A stretch of DNA of 64,000 nt from Anderseniella sp. (GTDB lineage: Bacteria > Pseudomonadota > Alphaproteobacteria > Rhizobiales > Aestuariivirgaceae), in the NCBI GenBank assembly GCA_030626025.1, contig DAOUPT010000009.1, positions 1-64,000 on the forward strand, given 5' to 3'. The position numbers were made by a program, and so were the translations under genes. Under the pieces are notes generated by a model. It made no database searches and was not told the origin of the DNA. It worked only from the letters and a program-made list of their open reading frames with translations. This document shows, in pieces, positions 28,241 through 36,947 of this stretch. Every line of letters starts with the position of its first letter. Position 1 is the first letter of the stretch.

Positions 28241-29059
28241 ATGGTAACTATTCTCGATAAAATCGCAGCATATAAACGCGAAGAAGTCGCCGCTGCCAAA
28301 CAGACCGTCAGTACCGCTGACATTATCCAACGCGCTGCTGTAGGCAACCCGGTTCGCGGTTTCAAATCTGCGCTGGAAAGCAAAATCAATGAGGGCAAAT
28401 GGGCCCTGATAGCAGAAATCAAAAAAGCCAGCCCGTCAAAAGGCTTGATCCGCGAAGACTTCAATCCGCCAGAACTAGCAAAAGCCTATCAAAAAGGCGG
28501 CGCTGCCTGCCTGTCTGTCCTGACCGACACACCATCGTTTCAGGGCGCCCCACAATTTCTGATTGATGCCCGCCAAAGCGTCACCCTGCCCGCCTTGCGC
28601 AAAGACTTCATGCTTGATCCCTATCAGGTCTATGAAGCCCGTTCCTGGGGTGCCGATGCTATTTTGCTGATTATGGCGATGATTGATGACACACTCGCTG
28701 CCGAACTTGAAGCTCTGGCTTTTGAGTTGGGGATGGATGTTCTGGCCGAAGTTCATGACGGGCAAGAACTGGACCGGGCACTTAATTTGAAAACCGGCTT
28801 GATCGGAATCAATAACAGAAACCTTAAAACCTTCCATACCAGTCTCGAAACAACCCGCGAACTTGCCCCCAAAGTCCCTAAAGACAGACTGATTGTTGGG
28901 GAAAGCGGGCTGGCGACGCCGCAGGATTTACAATATTTGTCCGATGTCGGTGTAAACTGCTTTTTGATTGGTGAAAGTTTAATGCGTAAACAAAATGTAG
29001 CTGGTGCAACACAAAACCTGCTCACCAAACCGGTACCCGCTAGCGGGGAGCTGACTTAA
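28241..29059 (+). CDS. trpC: Indole-3-glycerol phosphate synthase
   Basis: The 272-residue (beta/alpha)8 enzyme closes the indole ring. Family motifs include [46 protein letters not shown] and [12 protein letters not shown]. It is monofunctional (no fused TrpF). The stop TAA shares its last base with the moaC ATG (TAATG), so molybdenum-cofactor genes are coupled to the trp operon, an order common in alphaproteobacteria. Confidence 0.98.
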   Translation: MVTILDKIAAYKREEVAAAKQTVSTADIIQRAAVGNPVRGFKSALESKINEGKWALIAEIKKASPSKGLIREDFNPPELAKAYQKGGAACLSVLTDTPSFQGAPQFLIDARQSVTLPALRKDFMLDPYQVYEARSWGADAILLIMAMIDDTLAAELEALAFELGMDVLAEVHDGQELDRALNLKTGLIGINNRNLKTFHTSLETTRELAPKVPKDRLIVGESGLATPQDLQYLSDVGVNCFLIGESLMRKQNVAGATQNLLTKPVPASGELT

Positions 29060-29538
29060 TGTCTGAAAAACGCTTGACACACCTTGATGAAACCGGTGCC
29101 GCAGCCATGGTCGATGTGTCTGAAAAAGACATTACCAACCGGATTGCAAGGGCCGGTGGTTATATTGAGATGAGACCTGAAACCCTGGCCATGATCCTTC
29201 AAGGTTCAGCCAAAAAAGGCGATGTCATCGCCACAGCGCGCATCGCCGGCATTATGGCCGCCAAGCGCTGCCATGAATTGATCCCCCTCTGCCACCCTTT
29301 GCTGATTTCAAAAGTTGCTGTGGATTTTCAACCGGATGAAAAAACCAGCCGGATATATGTTGAGGCAATGGTCAAGATTTCCGGCAAAACCGGGGTGGAA
29401 ATGGAAGCCCTGACCGCCGTCAGCATCGCCTGCCTGACGCTTTATGACATGTGCAAGGCGGTTGATCGCGGCATGATAATTTCCGATGTCAAAGTTTTAG
29501 AAAAAGACGGTGGCAAATCAGGTCACTACAAATTGTGA
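29059..29538 (+). CDS. moaC: Cyclic pyranopterin monophosphate synthase
   Basis: The 159-residue enzyme acts in the first steps of molybdenum-cofactor synthesis, together with the radical-SAM protein MoaA (not in the window). Motifs [13 protein letters not shown] and [23 protein letters not shown] are diagnostic. It overlaps trpC by one base and is followed seven bases later by moeA. Confidence 0.97.
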   Translation: MSEKRLTHLDETGAAAMVDVSEKDITNRIARAGGYIEMRPETLAMILQGSAKKGDVIATARIAGIMAAKRCHELIPLCHPLLISKVAVDFQPDEKTSRIYVEAMVKISGKTGVEMEALTAVSIACLTLYDMCKAVDRGMIISDVKVLEKDGGKSGHYKL

Positions 29539-29545
29539 GTTAATT

Positions 29546-30748
29546 ATGAGTCTTTTACCGGTTGAAGAAGCAAAGCGTCGAATTCTGCACGGTGTAAAAA
29601 CCACCAAAGTCAAAAACGTTCAGATAGACCGGGCCGCCGGACGTGTGCTTGCCAAAGACCTGAAAGCCAAACGCAATCAACCACCATTTGCCGCTTCTGC
29701 TATGGATGGCTACGCCGTTAAAGCCCGGGACATTACTAAAACTCCCGCAGAACTGCACGTAATCGGTCAGGCACCAGCAGGACAACAGTTTTCCGGTCGC
29801 ATGTTGGTTGGTCAGGCGGTGCGCATTTTCACCGGTGCGCCCCTGCCGCAAGGCGCTGATACCGTGATCATGCAGGAAAACACTGTAACCAAGGGCGACA
29901 GTGTTATAATCGGTCAATCGGCCAACAAAGGCAATTTCATCCGTCCCGCAGGACTTGATTTCAAAAAAGGCAATGTGGTGTTGTCGGCCAACACACTCCT
30001 TAACGCCAGAAATACCGGTCTTTGCGCCGCCATGAACTACGCCAAAGTGCCAGTTCGCAAAAAACCCACAGTAGCCATTCTGGCAACTGGTGACGAATTG
30101 GTCGAACCCGGCGGCAAGCTTCGAGCCGATCAGATTGTTTCATCAAACTCAACAGCCCTGGCCGCTGCAATTACCGCATTTGGCGGCAAACCAATTGATC
30201 TCGGCATTGTGCCGGACAAACTCAACCATGTCGAAAGAGCTATCAAAAAAGCCAGCCAAGCCGATATCTTGATTACCATCGGCGGTGCCTCAGTTGGCGA
30301 CCACGACCTGATTGGTCCCGCCTTTGAAAATCTCGGCATCAAGCTAGATTTTTGGAAAATTGCCATGCGCCCCGGCAAACCGCTGATTTTTGCCACCAGA
30401 GGAAAACAGCGAATTTTGGGCCTGCCGGGGAATCCGGTTTCTTCGCTGGTTTGTGCCAGAATTTATCTCAAACCACTCATTGAGAAAATGCTTGGCCTGA
30501 CCAGCACTGATGACCTTGGCAAAGCCAAACTCGCGATACCGCTTCCAGCAAATGACCTCCGGCAGGATTATCTCCGCGCCAAGCTAACCCGCGATGCCAG
30601 AGGGCAATTGATCGCAACGCCCTTCCCGCTGCAAGACAGTTCGATGCAGCTTACCTTTGCCCGCTCTGACGCGCTGATCATCCGCTCGCCAAATGCGCGA
30701 TATGCCCGCAAAGGTGCTGTGGTTTCATTTTTGCCGATAGATTTTTAG
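29546..30748 (+). CDS. moeA: Molybdopterin molybdenumtransferase
   Basis: The 400-residue enzyme inserts molybdate into adenylated molybdopterin. Domain III carries ILATGDELVEPG, IVSSNS and GGASVGDHDL; the N-terminal region has AMDGYAV; GLPGNPVSSLV follows. ATG 29546 is used because the frame starting at 29510 would run inside moaC. In most Rhizobiales lexA follows moeA; here it is replaced by an M15-type peptidase gene. Confidence 0.97.
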   Translation: MSLLPVEEAKRRILHGVKTTKVKNVQIDRAAGRVLAKDLKAKRNQPPFAASAMDGYAVKARDITKTPAELHVIGQAPAGQQFSGRMLVGQAVRIFTGAPLPQGADTVIMQENTVTKGDSVIIGQSANKGNFIRPAGLDFKKGNVVLSANTLLNARNTGLCAAMNYAKVPVRKKPTVAILATGDELVEPGGKLRADQIVSSNSTALAAAITAFGGKPIDLGIVPDKLNHVERAIKKASQADILITIGGASVGDHDLIGPAFENLGIKLDFWKIAMRPGKPLIFATRGKQRILGLPGNPVSSLVCARIYLKPLIEKMLGLTSTDDLGKAKLAIPLPANDLRQDYLRAKLTRDARGQLIATPFPLQDSSMQLTFARSDALIIRSPNARYARKGAVVSFLPIDF

Positions 30749-30894
30749 ACCATTTTGACGCTACGAACCTGCGACGCATTGCGCCACAGGATTGTAAGCT
30801 TTTCTAATTGCTGACATAATTCCTCCTTTTTTCGAACATGAAAGAAGAAGAGAACGCCCTCTCAAATTTTGCATATTAGAAGGGGCGCATATAG

Positions 30895-31521
30895 GTGTTC
30901 GTAACAATCAACCACCGCGCGAAGTTCATGCGCGCGTTTACAATCCTGTCTCTGTCGGTTGGCATTTCACTGGCATCGGCAAATCTCAACAGTGCCAATG
31001 CCGAGCGCATCGAAACTGCGCAGCTGAAACAAAGTAAGGCTAATTTCAAAAATCCGGTCAGCAAGCGAAAGGTTCGCATCCGCAAGGCTTCGACATACAG
31101 CAAAGCACGCCGGGCGTTGAAACGGACTAAAAAAAGCTCCCTGCGCCGCCGCTCACCAAAACATGTGATTAAACATACGCGCACCCGCCGTTATCACGGC
31201 CTCCATCCCCGGCTGAGCCGCTTGCTCGCCGTTGTCAAACGCCATTACGGTCGTCCGGTCATTGTATCGTCAGGTTGCCGTTCTCACCGCCACAATCGCC
31301 GCGTCGGTGGTGCGAAACGCTCAATGCATCTGCGGTGTATGGCTGCTGATTTCAAAGTTTCTGGCGTGTCTAAGTCAAGCTTACGTCGCTACGTTTCAAG
31401 ACTGCCCGGTCGCGGCGGTGTCGGCACCTATTGTGGCCGCTCCATTGTCCACCTCGATGTCGGCCCCCGCCGCTCGTGGTATCACGGTTGCCGCAAGCGC
31501 CGTAGTAAGCGTAGAAGTTAG
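30895..31521 (+). CDS. Basic secreted M15-type (D-Ala-D-Ala carboxypeptidase-like) peptidase
   Basis: This 208-residue protein has an N-terminal signal-like segment, then a very Arg/Lys-rich region (residues about 47-105) and a peptidase M15_3-like domain. Likely zinc ligands are H145 and D152 (SMHLRCMAAD) and H186 (IVHLDVG), with SSGCRSHRHNRRVGGA upstream. Such enzymes trim peptidoglycan peptides. The usual glycine after the first His motif is cysteine (C148), and C128, C180 and C199 could form disulfides. I keep GTG 30895 because AAGGGG lies nine bases upstream; ATG 30928 is an alternative. The 146-base gap before it holds no clear terminator. Confidence 0.78.
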   Translation: MFVTINHRAKFMRAFTILSLSVGISLASANLNSANAERIETAQLKQSKANFKNPVSKRKVRIRKASTYSKARRALKRTKKSSLRRRSPKHVIKHTRTRRYHGLHPRLSRLLAVVKRHYGRPVIVSSGCRSHRHNRRVGGAKRSMHLRCMAADFKVSGVSKSSLRRYVSRLPGRGGVGTYCGRSIVHLDVGPRRSWYHGCRKRRSKRRS

Positions 31522-31522
31522 A

Positions 31523-31566
31523 GCACTTCCCGAAAAGTGGGAACCGGTTTTCGGATAAAGAAGTGC
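31523..31566. repeat. Nested palindrome of the Rhizobiales interspersed type
   Basis: Outer arms GCACTTC (31523-31529) and GAAGTGC (31560-31566) enclose inner arms CCGAAAA (31530-31536) and TTTTCGG (31548-31554). The core reads CCCGAAAAGTGGGAACCGG, a motif I remember as very frequent between genes in Rhizobiales. It fills the 55-base gap between the convergent peptidase and trkA genes, where it could act as a bidirectional transcription stop or mRNA end. Only one copy is obvious in this window. Confidence 0.7.
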
Positions 31567-31576
31567 GAAAAACGCT

Positions 31577-32953
31577 TTAGAAGTACTCAAGGCTGACCCG
31601 GAACAAATCTTTAAGATTTTGCACCTGGTCAGCCATGGCAAACAGCACAACCCGGTCATTGGCTTTGATTTCCGTATCACCGGTTGGCATAATCACTTTG
31701 CCATCGCGCACAATGGCACCAAGCCGGACACCATCAGGCAGTTCGGTATCGCGTAATTTGTTGCCAATCATTGGTGATGTCTCCAACACATCAGCCTCAA
31801 CAATTTCGCCGTCACCACCCAAAACCGGGTGAACACCACGAATACGACCACGACGTACGTGCTTGAGAATGCTGGAAATGGTAACCGTTCGCGGATCAAT
31901 AAAAGCATCGAGTCCGAGCCGGTCGCGCAATGAAGAAATCTCTAAGCCCGATACCAGCGCCATCGCCTGCAACGTGCCTTGTTGTTTGGCCATCATTGAT
32001 GACAGAATATTGACTTTGTCATCATCGGTAACCGCAATAAACGCCTCGGTCTGGTGGATGCCTGCTTCCCGCAAAATCTCATCATCCAGTACAGAACCGT
32101 GCAACACCATAGCCCGGCGCAACTTTTCTGAAACGGCCTCGGCCCGCTGTTCATTGACTTCAATAACCCGGATTTTAATCCCGCTACTGCGCTCTTCCAG
32201 TTTTTCGGCCACATAAAGCCCGATATTTCCGCCACCACCGATGATCACATGCTCTGGCGGTCTTTCATTATGCCCGAACAGAGATAACACCCGCGCTGCC
32301 TGAGACTGATCACAGATAATAAAGACCTGATCGTGCGCCAACAGCTGTTCATCACTGTGAGGAACGAAAGTTTTTCCCTCACGCACCACGGCAACAACCA
32401 CCGCATTAAGGTCAGGAAACAGCTCGGTTAATTGCGATAATGGCGTATTTACAATCGGACAATCGTCGCGCAGTGTGATGCCGATGGCCAGAACAGTCTC
32501 ATCAACAAAATAAATCGCCTCAAACGCCCCCGGCAACGCCAAACGCCGAAGAACCATCTCACCCACGGCAATTTCCGGCGAGATAATTACGTCAATCGCC
32601 GTGTTGGCGGCCGAAAACATTCGCTGGTATTCAGGTGCCAGATAAGCCTGTGCCCTGACCCGGGCAATTTTGGTAGGAACTTCAAACAGTGAATTAGCCA
32701 CTTCGCAAGCCATCATATTGACTTCATCAACAAATGTCGCGGCGATGATCATGTCAGCATCTTCAGCACCGGCTCGCTCCAATACATCAGGATGGGCGCC
32801 ATGACCAACAATGCCCTGTATGTCCTGCGAATTGGAGATAAGCTGAATCAGTTCTTCAGAAGTATCAATCAGGGTAACATCATTGTCTTCACGTGCCAGC
32901 CGCTCAGCTATGCCGCGTCCAACCTGCCCTGCCCCGCAAATAATTATTTTCAT
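31577..32953 (-). CDS. trkA: Trk system potassium uptake regulatory protein TrkA
   Basis: The 458-residue cytoplasmic protein has two RCK units. Each NAD-binding fold shows a glycine motif: GAGQVGRGIAERL at residue 7 and IGGGGNIGLYVAEKL near residue 238. Each is followed by a TrkA_C domain. It gates the TrkH/TrkG channel in response to nucleotides. It follows ntrX as in many alphaproteobacteria, but here an 18-bp tandem array separates the two, and hfq-hflX, which usually come next, are 14 kb away. Confidence 0.97.
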   Translation of the reverse strand: MKIIICGAGQVGRGIAERLAREDNDVTLIDTSEELIQLISNSQDIQGIVGHGAHPDVLERAGAEDADMIIAATFVDEVNMMACEVANSLFEVPTKIARVRAQAYLAPEYQRMFSAANTAIDVIISPEIAVGEMVLRRLALPGAFEAIYFVDETVLAIGITLRDDCPIVNTPLSQLTELFPDLNAVVVAVVREGKTFVPHSDEQLLAHDQVFIICDQSQAARVLSLFGHNERPPEHVIIGGGGNIGLYVAEKLEERSSGIKIRVIEVNEQRAEAVSEKLRRAMVLHGSVLDDEILREAGIHQTEAFIAVTDDDKVNILSSMMAKQQGTLQAMALVSGLEISSLRDRLGLDAFIDPRTVTISSILKHVRRGRIRGVHPVLGGDGEIVEADVLETSPMIGNKLRDTELPDGVRLGAIVRDGKVIMPTGDTEIKANDRVVLFAMADQVQNLKDLFRVSLEYF

Positions 32954-33021
32954 GTTTCAAAGCCAATAATTCACACCCCCAATATCTAGCACATCGGTAT
33001 GGTGGTCCAAAAGGCCTAATT

Positions 33022-33183
33022 GTTAGCCACATTTTATTCGTTAGCCACATTTTATTCGTTAGCCACATTTTATTCGTTAGCCACATTTTATTCGTTAGCC
33101 ACATTTTATTCGTTAGCCACACTTTATTCGTTAGCCACACTTTATTCGTTAGCCACACTTTATTCGTTTGCCACACTTTATTC
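33022..33183. repeat. Tandem array, nine copies of an 18-bp unit, overlapping the ntrX stop
   Basis: Nine uninterrupted units of GTTAGCCACAYTTTATTC occupy 162 bases. Units 1-5 (33022-33111) carry ACATTTT; units 6-9 (33112-33183) carry ACACTTT; unit 9 also reads GTTTG for GTTAG. A partial GTTAG follows at 33184. The ntrX stop TAA (33178-33180) and the codons for its final Asn-Glu lie in or beside the last unit. Because 18 is a multiple of three and every unit supplies AAC GAA TAA in the ntrX frame, loss or gain of units would leave the NtrX C-terminus unchanged. There are no spacers, so it is not a CRISPR array. Confidence 0.97.
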
Positions 33184-34554
33184 GTTAGTAAGCCCAAGGG
33201 ATTTGATTTTCCGGTGCAGCGCCGACCGTTCCATCCCCACATGAGTTGAGGTTCGCGAAATATTGCCACCAAAACGCATTAATTGTGCAGCTATGAAGTT
33301 TCGCTCAAAAACCTCCCGCGCTTCACGAAGGGTCAGGTTGAGTATTTCCTCGTTATCAGAGCCATTAATGGTCCCAGGCACCGAATCCCCCACTTCGCTG
33401 GGCAGCATGTCTTTGGAAATTTCACTGCCGCTTTCACCTTCGGCCAAAATCAACAACCGCTCAACATTGTTACGCAATTGCCTGATATTACCGGGCCAAT
33501 TGTGAGTTTGCAGAATAGCCACCACATCGTCACCAATTTTCCGCGCCGGTTGCCCTGAAGTCTGAGAGTATTGTTCAGCAAAATGGGCGATCAACTCGGG
33601 AATATCTTCGGCATGTTCCGGCAACCCGGGGACCAAAACCGGTACCACATTCAAGCGGTGAAACAGGTCTTCCCTGAATTCTCCGTCTTCGATCATCTTT
33701 TGCAAATCCCGGCTGGAAGACGAAACCACCCGAACATCCACTTTAACCTTGTTGCTGCCACCAACACGTTGAAACCGTTGCGCCACCAAAACCCGCAAAA
33801 CTTTCGCTTGGGTTTCAAGCGGCATATCGGCAACTTCGTCTATATACAATGTGCCCTGATGCGCCTCTTCCAGCGCGCCGATACGCTGGGCTTTACCGGT
33901 TTCAATATCCTCGGTGCCAAAGAACTCTTCTTCCATGCGGTCAGGCGTCATGGTGGCAGCACTTAAGGTCACAAACGGCCCACTATGACGCAAAGATTGC
34001 TCATGCAAAATGCGTGCGGCAAGTTCCTTGCCCGAACCATGCGGACCGGTAATCAGCACCCGGCTGTTGGTCGGTGCCACTTTCTCAATCGTCTGTTTAA
34101 GCTGCCGGATAGCAGCTGATTCCCCGATCAGCTCGTTTTTGCCACCGGTACGCCCGCGCAGTTCATCATTTTCGCGTTTAAGCCGGGAAATCTCCAAGGC
34201 TTTTTCAACAACAAATACCAGCCGGTCCGCTTTAAAGGGCTTTTCCAGATAATCATATGCGCCGCGCTGGATCGCCGATACCGCAGTTTCAATATTACCA
34301 TGTCCCGAGATTATCACCACCGGCACATCGGGGTGTTTGTCTTTGATAACATTCAACAAATCAAGCCCGTCAAGCCGTGAGCCCTGCAACCAGATGTCCA
34401 GCACAATCAACGATGGACGCCGCTCCTCAATGGTGGCAAGGGCTGAATCGCTGTCAAATGCCAGACGGGTTTCGTATCCCTCATCTTCGAGAATGCCGGA
34501 AATCAGTTCGCGAATATCCACCTCATCATCGACAATTAAAATATCAGCTGACAT
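33178..34554 (-). CDS. ntrX: Nitrogen regulation response regulator NtrX
   Basis: The 458-residue regulator has a receiver domain with phospho-acceptor D53 (VLDIWLQGSRLDG), a central AAA+ domain with Walker A GPHGSGKE and Walker B GTLYIDEVADMP, and a Fis-type helix-turn-helix at the end (GGNISRTSTHVGMERSALHRKIKSL). The sigma54-contact loop GAFTGA is missing; FFGTEDIETGKAQRIGALEEA stands there, as in other alphaproteobacterial NtrX proteins, so it probably does not activate sigma54 in the NtrC manner. Partner of NtrY, whose gene overlaps by 11 bases upstream. Its stop codon lies in the 18-bp array. Confidence 0.97.
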   Translation of the reverse strand: MSADILIVDDEVDIRELISGILEDEGYETRLAFDSDSALATIEERRPSLIVLDIWLQGSRLDGLDLLNVIKDKHPDVPVVIISGHGNIETAVSAIQRGAYDYLEKPFKADRLVFVVEKALEISRLKRENDELRGRTGGKNELIGESAAIRQLKQTIEKVAPTNSRVLITGPHGSGKELAARILHEQSLRHSGPFVTLSAATMTPDRMEEEFFGTEDIETGKAQRIGALEEAHQGTLYIDEVADMPLETQAKVLRVLVAQRFQRVGGSNKVKVDVRVVSSSSRDLQKMIEDGEFREDLFHRLNVVPVLVPGLPEHAEDIPELIAHFAEQYSQTSGQPARKIGDDVVAILQTHNWPGNIRQLRNNVERLLILAEGESGSEISKDMLPSEVGDSVPGTINGSDNEEILNLTLREAREVFERNFIAAQLMRFGGNISRTSTHVGMERSALHRKIKSLGLTNE

Positions 34555-36829
34555 TAGCTTCTCCCGTTTTCTTATTGTTTTTATCCAAGGTAACCTCTGT
34601 TTTTGCTTCTAGTGGAAAAACAAGGCTAATCTGTGCACCGCGTCCATCATCAAAGTCTTTTGGTGCATCACTTAAGGTGATGGTTCCGTGATGGTCCTGC
34701 ATGATACGTTTGACAATCGCCAGCCCCAATCCAGTACCTTTAGCCCGGGTTGTCATATATGGTTCGGTCAACCGTCCACGGTTTTCTTTTGGCAGTCCTT
34801 TGCCATTGTCGGTAACCGTCAGGATCACATCCGAGTCAACTTTGCGAAGCGAAATGATGATTTTGGCCGGCGGCTCTGGCTCAACCTCTAATCTGGCCTC
34901 AATCGCTTCCTTGGCGTTTTTCACCAGATTGGTAATCGCCTGTGTCACCAAACGACGATCAACCGCAATTTCAATATTTTCATCAACAATATCGGTTTCA
35001 AAAATAATCTCTTCAAAACTCGCTTTTTGCAAAACCAGAGCGTCTTTGGTGACGGTGACAATATTGATTTTCTCGAGTACAGCACTCGGCATCCGGGCAA
35101 ATGACGAAAACTCATCCACCATGCTGCGAATATCACCAACTTGCCGAATGATGGTTTCAGTACACTTGTCAAACACTTCCGGGTTTGAGGTAACCTCCTT
35201 GCCATATTTCCGTTTCAAACGCTCTGCGGCCAGTTGAATAGGCGTCAAAGGGTTTTTTATTTCATGAGCAATGCGTCTGGCAATATCAGCCCAGGCAGAA
35301 TTGCGCTGCGCCGCGACCAGCTCTGAAATATCATCAAAGGTAACCACCACCCCGTGTTCATCTTCACTGGTGCGTTCAGTCGTCACCTGAACAACAAAAT
35401 TCTTGTCGTGATCATCGATATGCAATGTAATGTTGTCTTCAGCCCGTCCTGAAACCTTGCTCTCGGCAAGTTCAAAAGCTGGAACCATCTCAGGTAACAC
35501 TTTACTGAAGTTTTTGCCGAGCAGATCACGGCGACTTTTCTTTAAAAGTTTCAACCCGGACCGATTAACCAGCGTTATTTTGCCATCAGGATCAATGCCG
35601 ATAACACCGGAGCTAACCCCGGCCATAACCGCTTCAGAAAAACGCCGCCGCTCATCCAGTTGATGATTGGTCGATACCAACTCTCCCCGCTGAGTCACCA
35701 ATTGCGACGTCATCTGGTTAAACGTCATCCCCAGCGTTGCAATATCGCCGGTACCGCCGCCAACCCGAACTTTGGTTGCCAATTCGCCTCTCGAAACCTT
35801 TTCAGCCCCTTTCACCAGCGCCACAATTGGTTCAACCAGCCGGTCAGCCACCAACATGCCCAACCATACCGCTGCCAGCAGGAAAATTACCGCAACACCG
35901 ACAAACATCATGGCAAAGGTGACTTGCAAACCGGTCCGCTGAGACAGCATCCGATCATATTTCAGCTTTTCAATACGCGCTTTAAGCAATTGCGATGTCA
36001 CATTCGGATTGACCAACCGATAAATGTACAAAAAATGATTGTCGTACTCTTTCAGTTTGATCAGACCGCGAATAACGTTACCGGTCCCTGGTCCGACCAC
36101 AACCATTTCACCTTTTTCCGCTTTTGCAATCTCAGCATCCATAGGCGGACGAAAGCCGAGATCACGACTGGCTGAAATACTCGCCTCAATCTTTTTTTTG
36201 CCATTGTCGATAATAAATGCGCCAGACAAGTTCCGAAGCGAGACAAGCGTAGCCAATTGGCTGAGAAACACCCGCCGGTTCTCATCAAAAATTTTCTTGG
36301 TCTGATTGACATTCAAAGCGATACCGGAAAGGTCACCGCGCACCAGGTCAACTTGCTCCTCGTGATAAGCTTCACCGATACTGACCGACGTCTGCACCAT
36401 TACGCTCATCCGGTCCGAAAACCACGCATCCAGCCCTCTGTTAAGGGTAACTGTGGCAAAAAAAGCAATCACGAGGGCCGGCACCGCGGCGAAAAGGCTA
36501 AATTGCCCGACAATCCGGGCGTGCAAAATCGCCCCGGGAATTTTTCGATGCCGGGCAACCAACAACTGCCAGACCTGCCAGCCGATCAGCAATGCCATGA
36601 CCGAAAGGACGGCCGCATTGGCCAGCAACAAATTGAAAATCGTATCCGATTCCGGCGCAATTGGAGTCAGGCCGGTCAAAATAGCAAATGTCGCTACGCC
36701 GAGACCTATGGCTAAAATCACCAGACCGGCACCGGCGCGACCAATGCCTCTTTGCCGCAAACTGACAAATTGCACGTCTTCATTGCCCGAAAATTCCGGC
36801 GAATTTCTATCTTGTTCGATTGCTGTCAT
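34544..36829 (-). CDS. ntrY: Nitrogen regulation sensor histidine kinase NtrY
   Basis: The 761-residue inner-membrane kinase has helices at about 33-52, 66-90, 108-128 and 303-327 with a periplasmic sensor region between the last two. A HAMP domain (about 328-382), a PAS domain (about 395-500), a HisKA domain with H522 ([13 protein letters not shown]) and a GHKL ATPase (DNGKGLPKENRG, KGTGLGLAIVKRI) follow. It phosphorylates NtrX and responds to nitrogen or redox cues in relatives. The 118-base gap before it carries short repeats that may be an operator. Confidence 0.97.
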   Translation of the reverse strand: MTAIEQDRNSPEFSGNEDVQFVSLRQRGIGRAGAGLVILAIGLGVATFAILTGLTPIAPESDTIFNLLLANAAVLSVMALLIGWQVWQLLVARHRKIPGAILHARIVGQFSLFAAVPALVIAFFATVTLNRGLDAWFSDRMSVMVQTSVSIGEAYHEEQVDLVRGDLSGIALNVNQTKKIFDENRRVFLSQLATLVSLRNLSGAFIIDNGKKKIEASISASRDLGFRPPMDAEIAKAEKGEMVVVGPGTGNVIRGLIKLKEYDNHFLYIYRLVNPNVTSQLLKARIEKLKYDRMLSQRTGLQVTFAMMFVGVAVIFLLAAVWLGMLVADRLVEPIVALVKGAEKVSRGELATKVRVGGGTGDIATLGMTFNQMTSQLVTQRGELVSTNHQLDERRRFSEAVMAGVSSGVIGIDPDGKITLVNRSGLKLLKKSRRDLLGKNFSKVLPEMVPAFELAESKVSGRAEDNITLHIDDHDKNFVVQVTTERTSEDEHGVVVTFDDISELVAAQRNSAWADIARRIAHEIKNPLTPIQLAAERLKRKYGKEVTSNPEVFDKCTETIIRQVGDIRSMVDEFSSFARMPSAVLEKINIVTVTKDALVLQKASFEEIIFETDIVDENIEIAVDRRLVTQAITNLVKNAKEAIEARLEVEPEPPAKIIISLRKVDSDVILTVTDNGKGLPKENRGRLTEPYMTTRAKGTGLGLAIVKRIMQDHHGTITLSDAPKDFDDGRGAQISLVFPLEAKTEVTLDKNNKKTGEANVS

Positions 36830-36850
36830 TATTTTCTTTTATCAACAAAA

Positions 36851-36917
36851 CGCTACATTTCCCCCGCTACTTAACCTGCGGAATCGCTACAAAAGCAGTG
36901 TTGCACAAAATCAACAC
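36851..36917. promoter_or_regulatory. Repeats in the ntrC-ntrY gap, possible operator
   Basis: CGCTAC occurs three times in direct orientation, at 36851, 36865 and 36885. Close by, GTGTTG (36898-36903) and CAACAC (36912-36917) form a perfect 6-bp inverted repeat with eight bases between. All lie upstream of ntrY, so a separate promoter or regulator site for ntrYX is plausible. I could not match them to the NtrC box (GCAC-N5-TGGTGC) or to a sigma54 promoter. Short words like these can also repeat by chance. Confidence 0.3.
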
Positions 36918-36947
36918 GTATGTGGCAATTTTACGACAAACATAGCG

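Noticed and set aside
30834-30855. SOS box near the M15 peptidase gene (GAAC...GAAC)
   Set aside because: The two GAAC words are 14 bases apart, not the seven expected for the alphaproteobacterial LexA site.
33022-33183. CRISPR array
   Set aside because: Units are contiguous with no unique spacers and no cas genes are present.
33020-33244. Plus-strand open frame encoding (LATFYS)n
   Set aside because: It is the reverse reading of the 18-bp array and the ntrX 3' end, with no ribosome-binding site; openness follows from the repeat length being a multiple of three.
36830-36947. NtrC-binding site or sigma54 promoter before ntrY
   Set aside because: No GCAC-N5-TGGTGC or TGGCAC-N5-TTGCA match was found; only short unassigned repeats remain.
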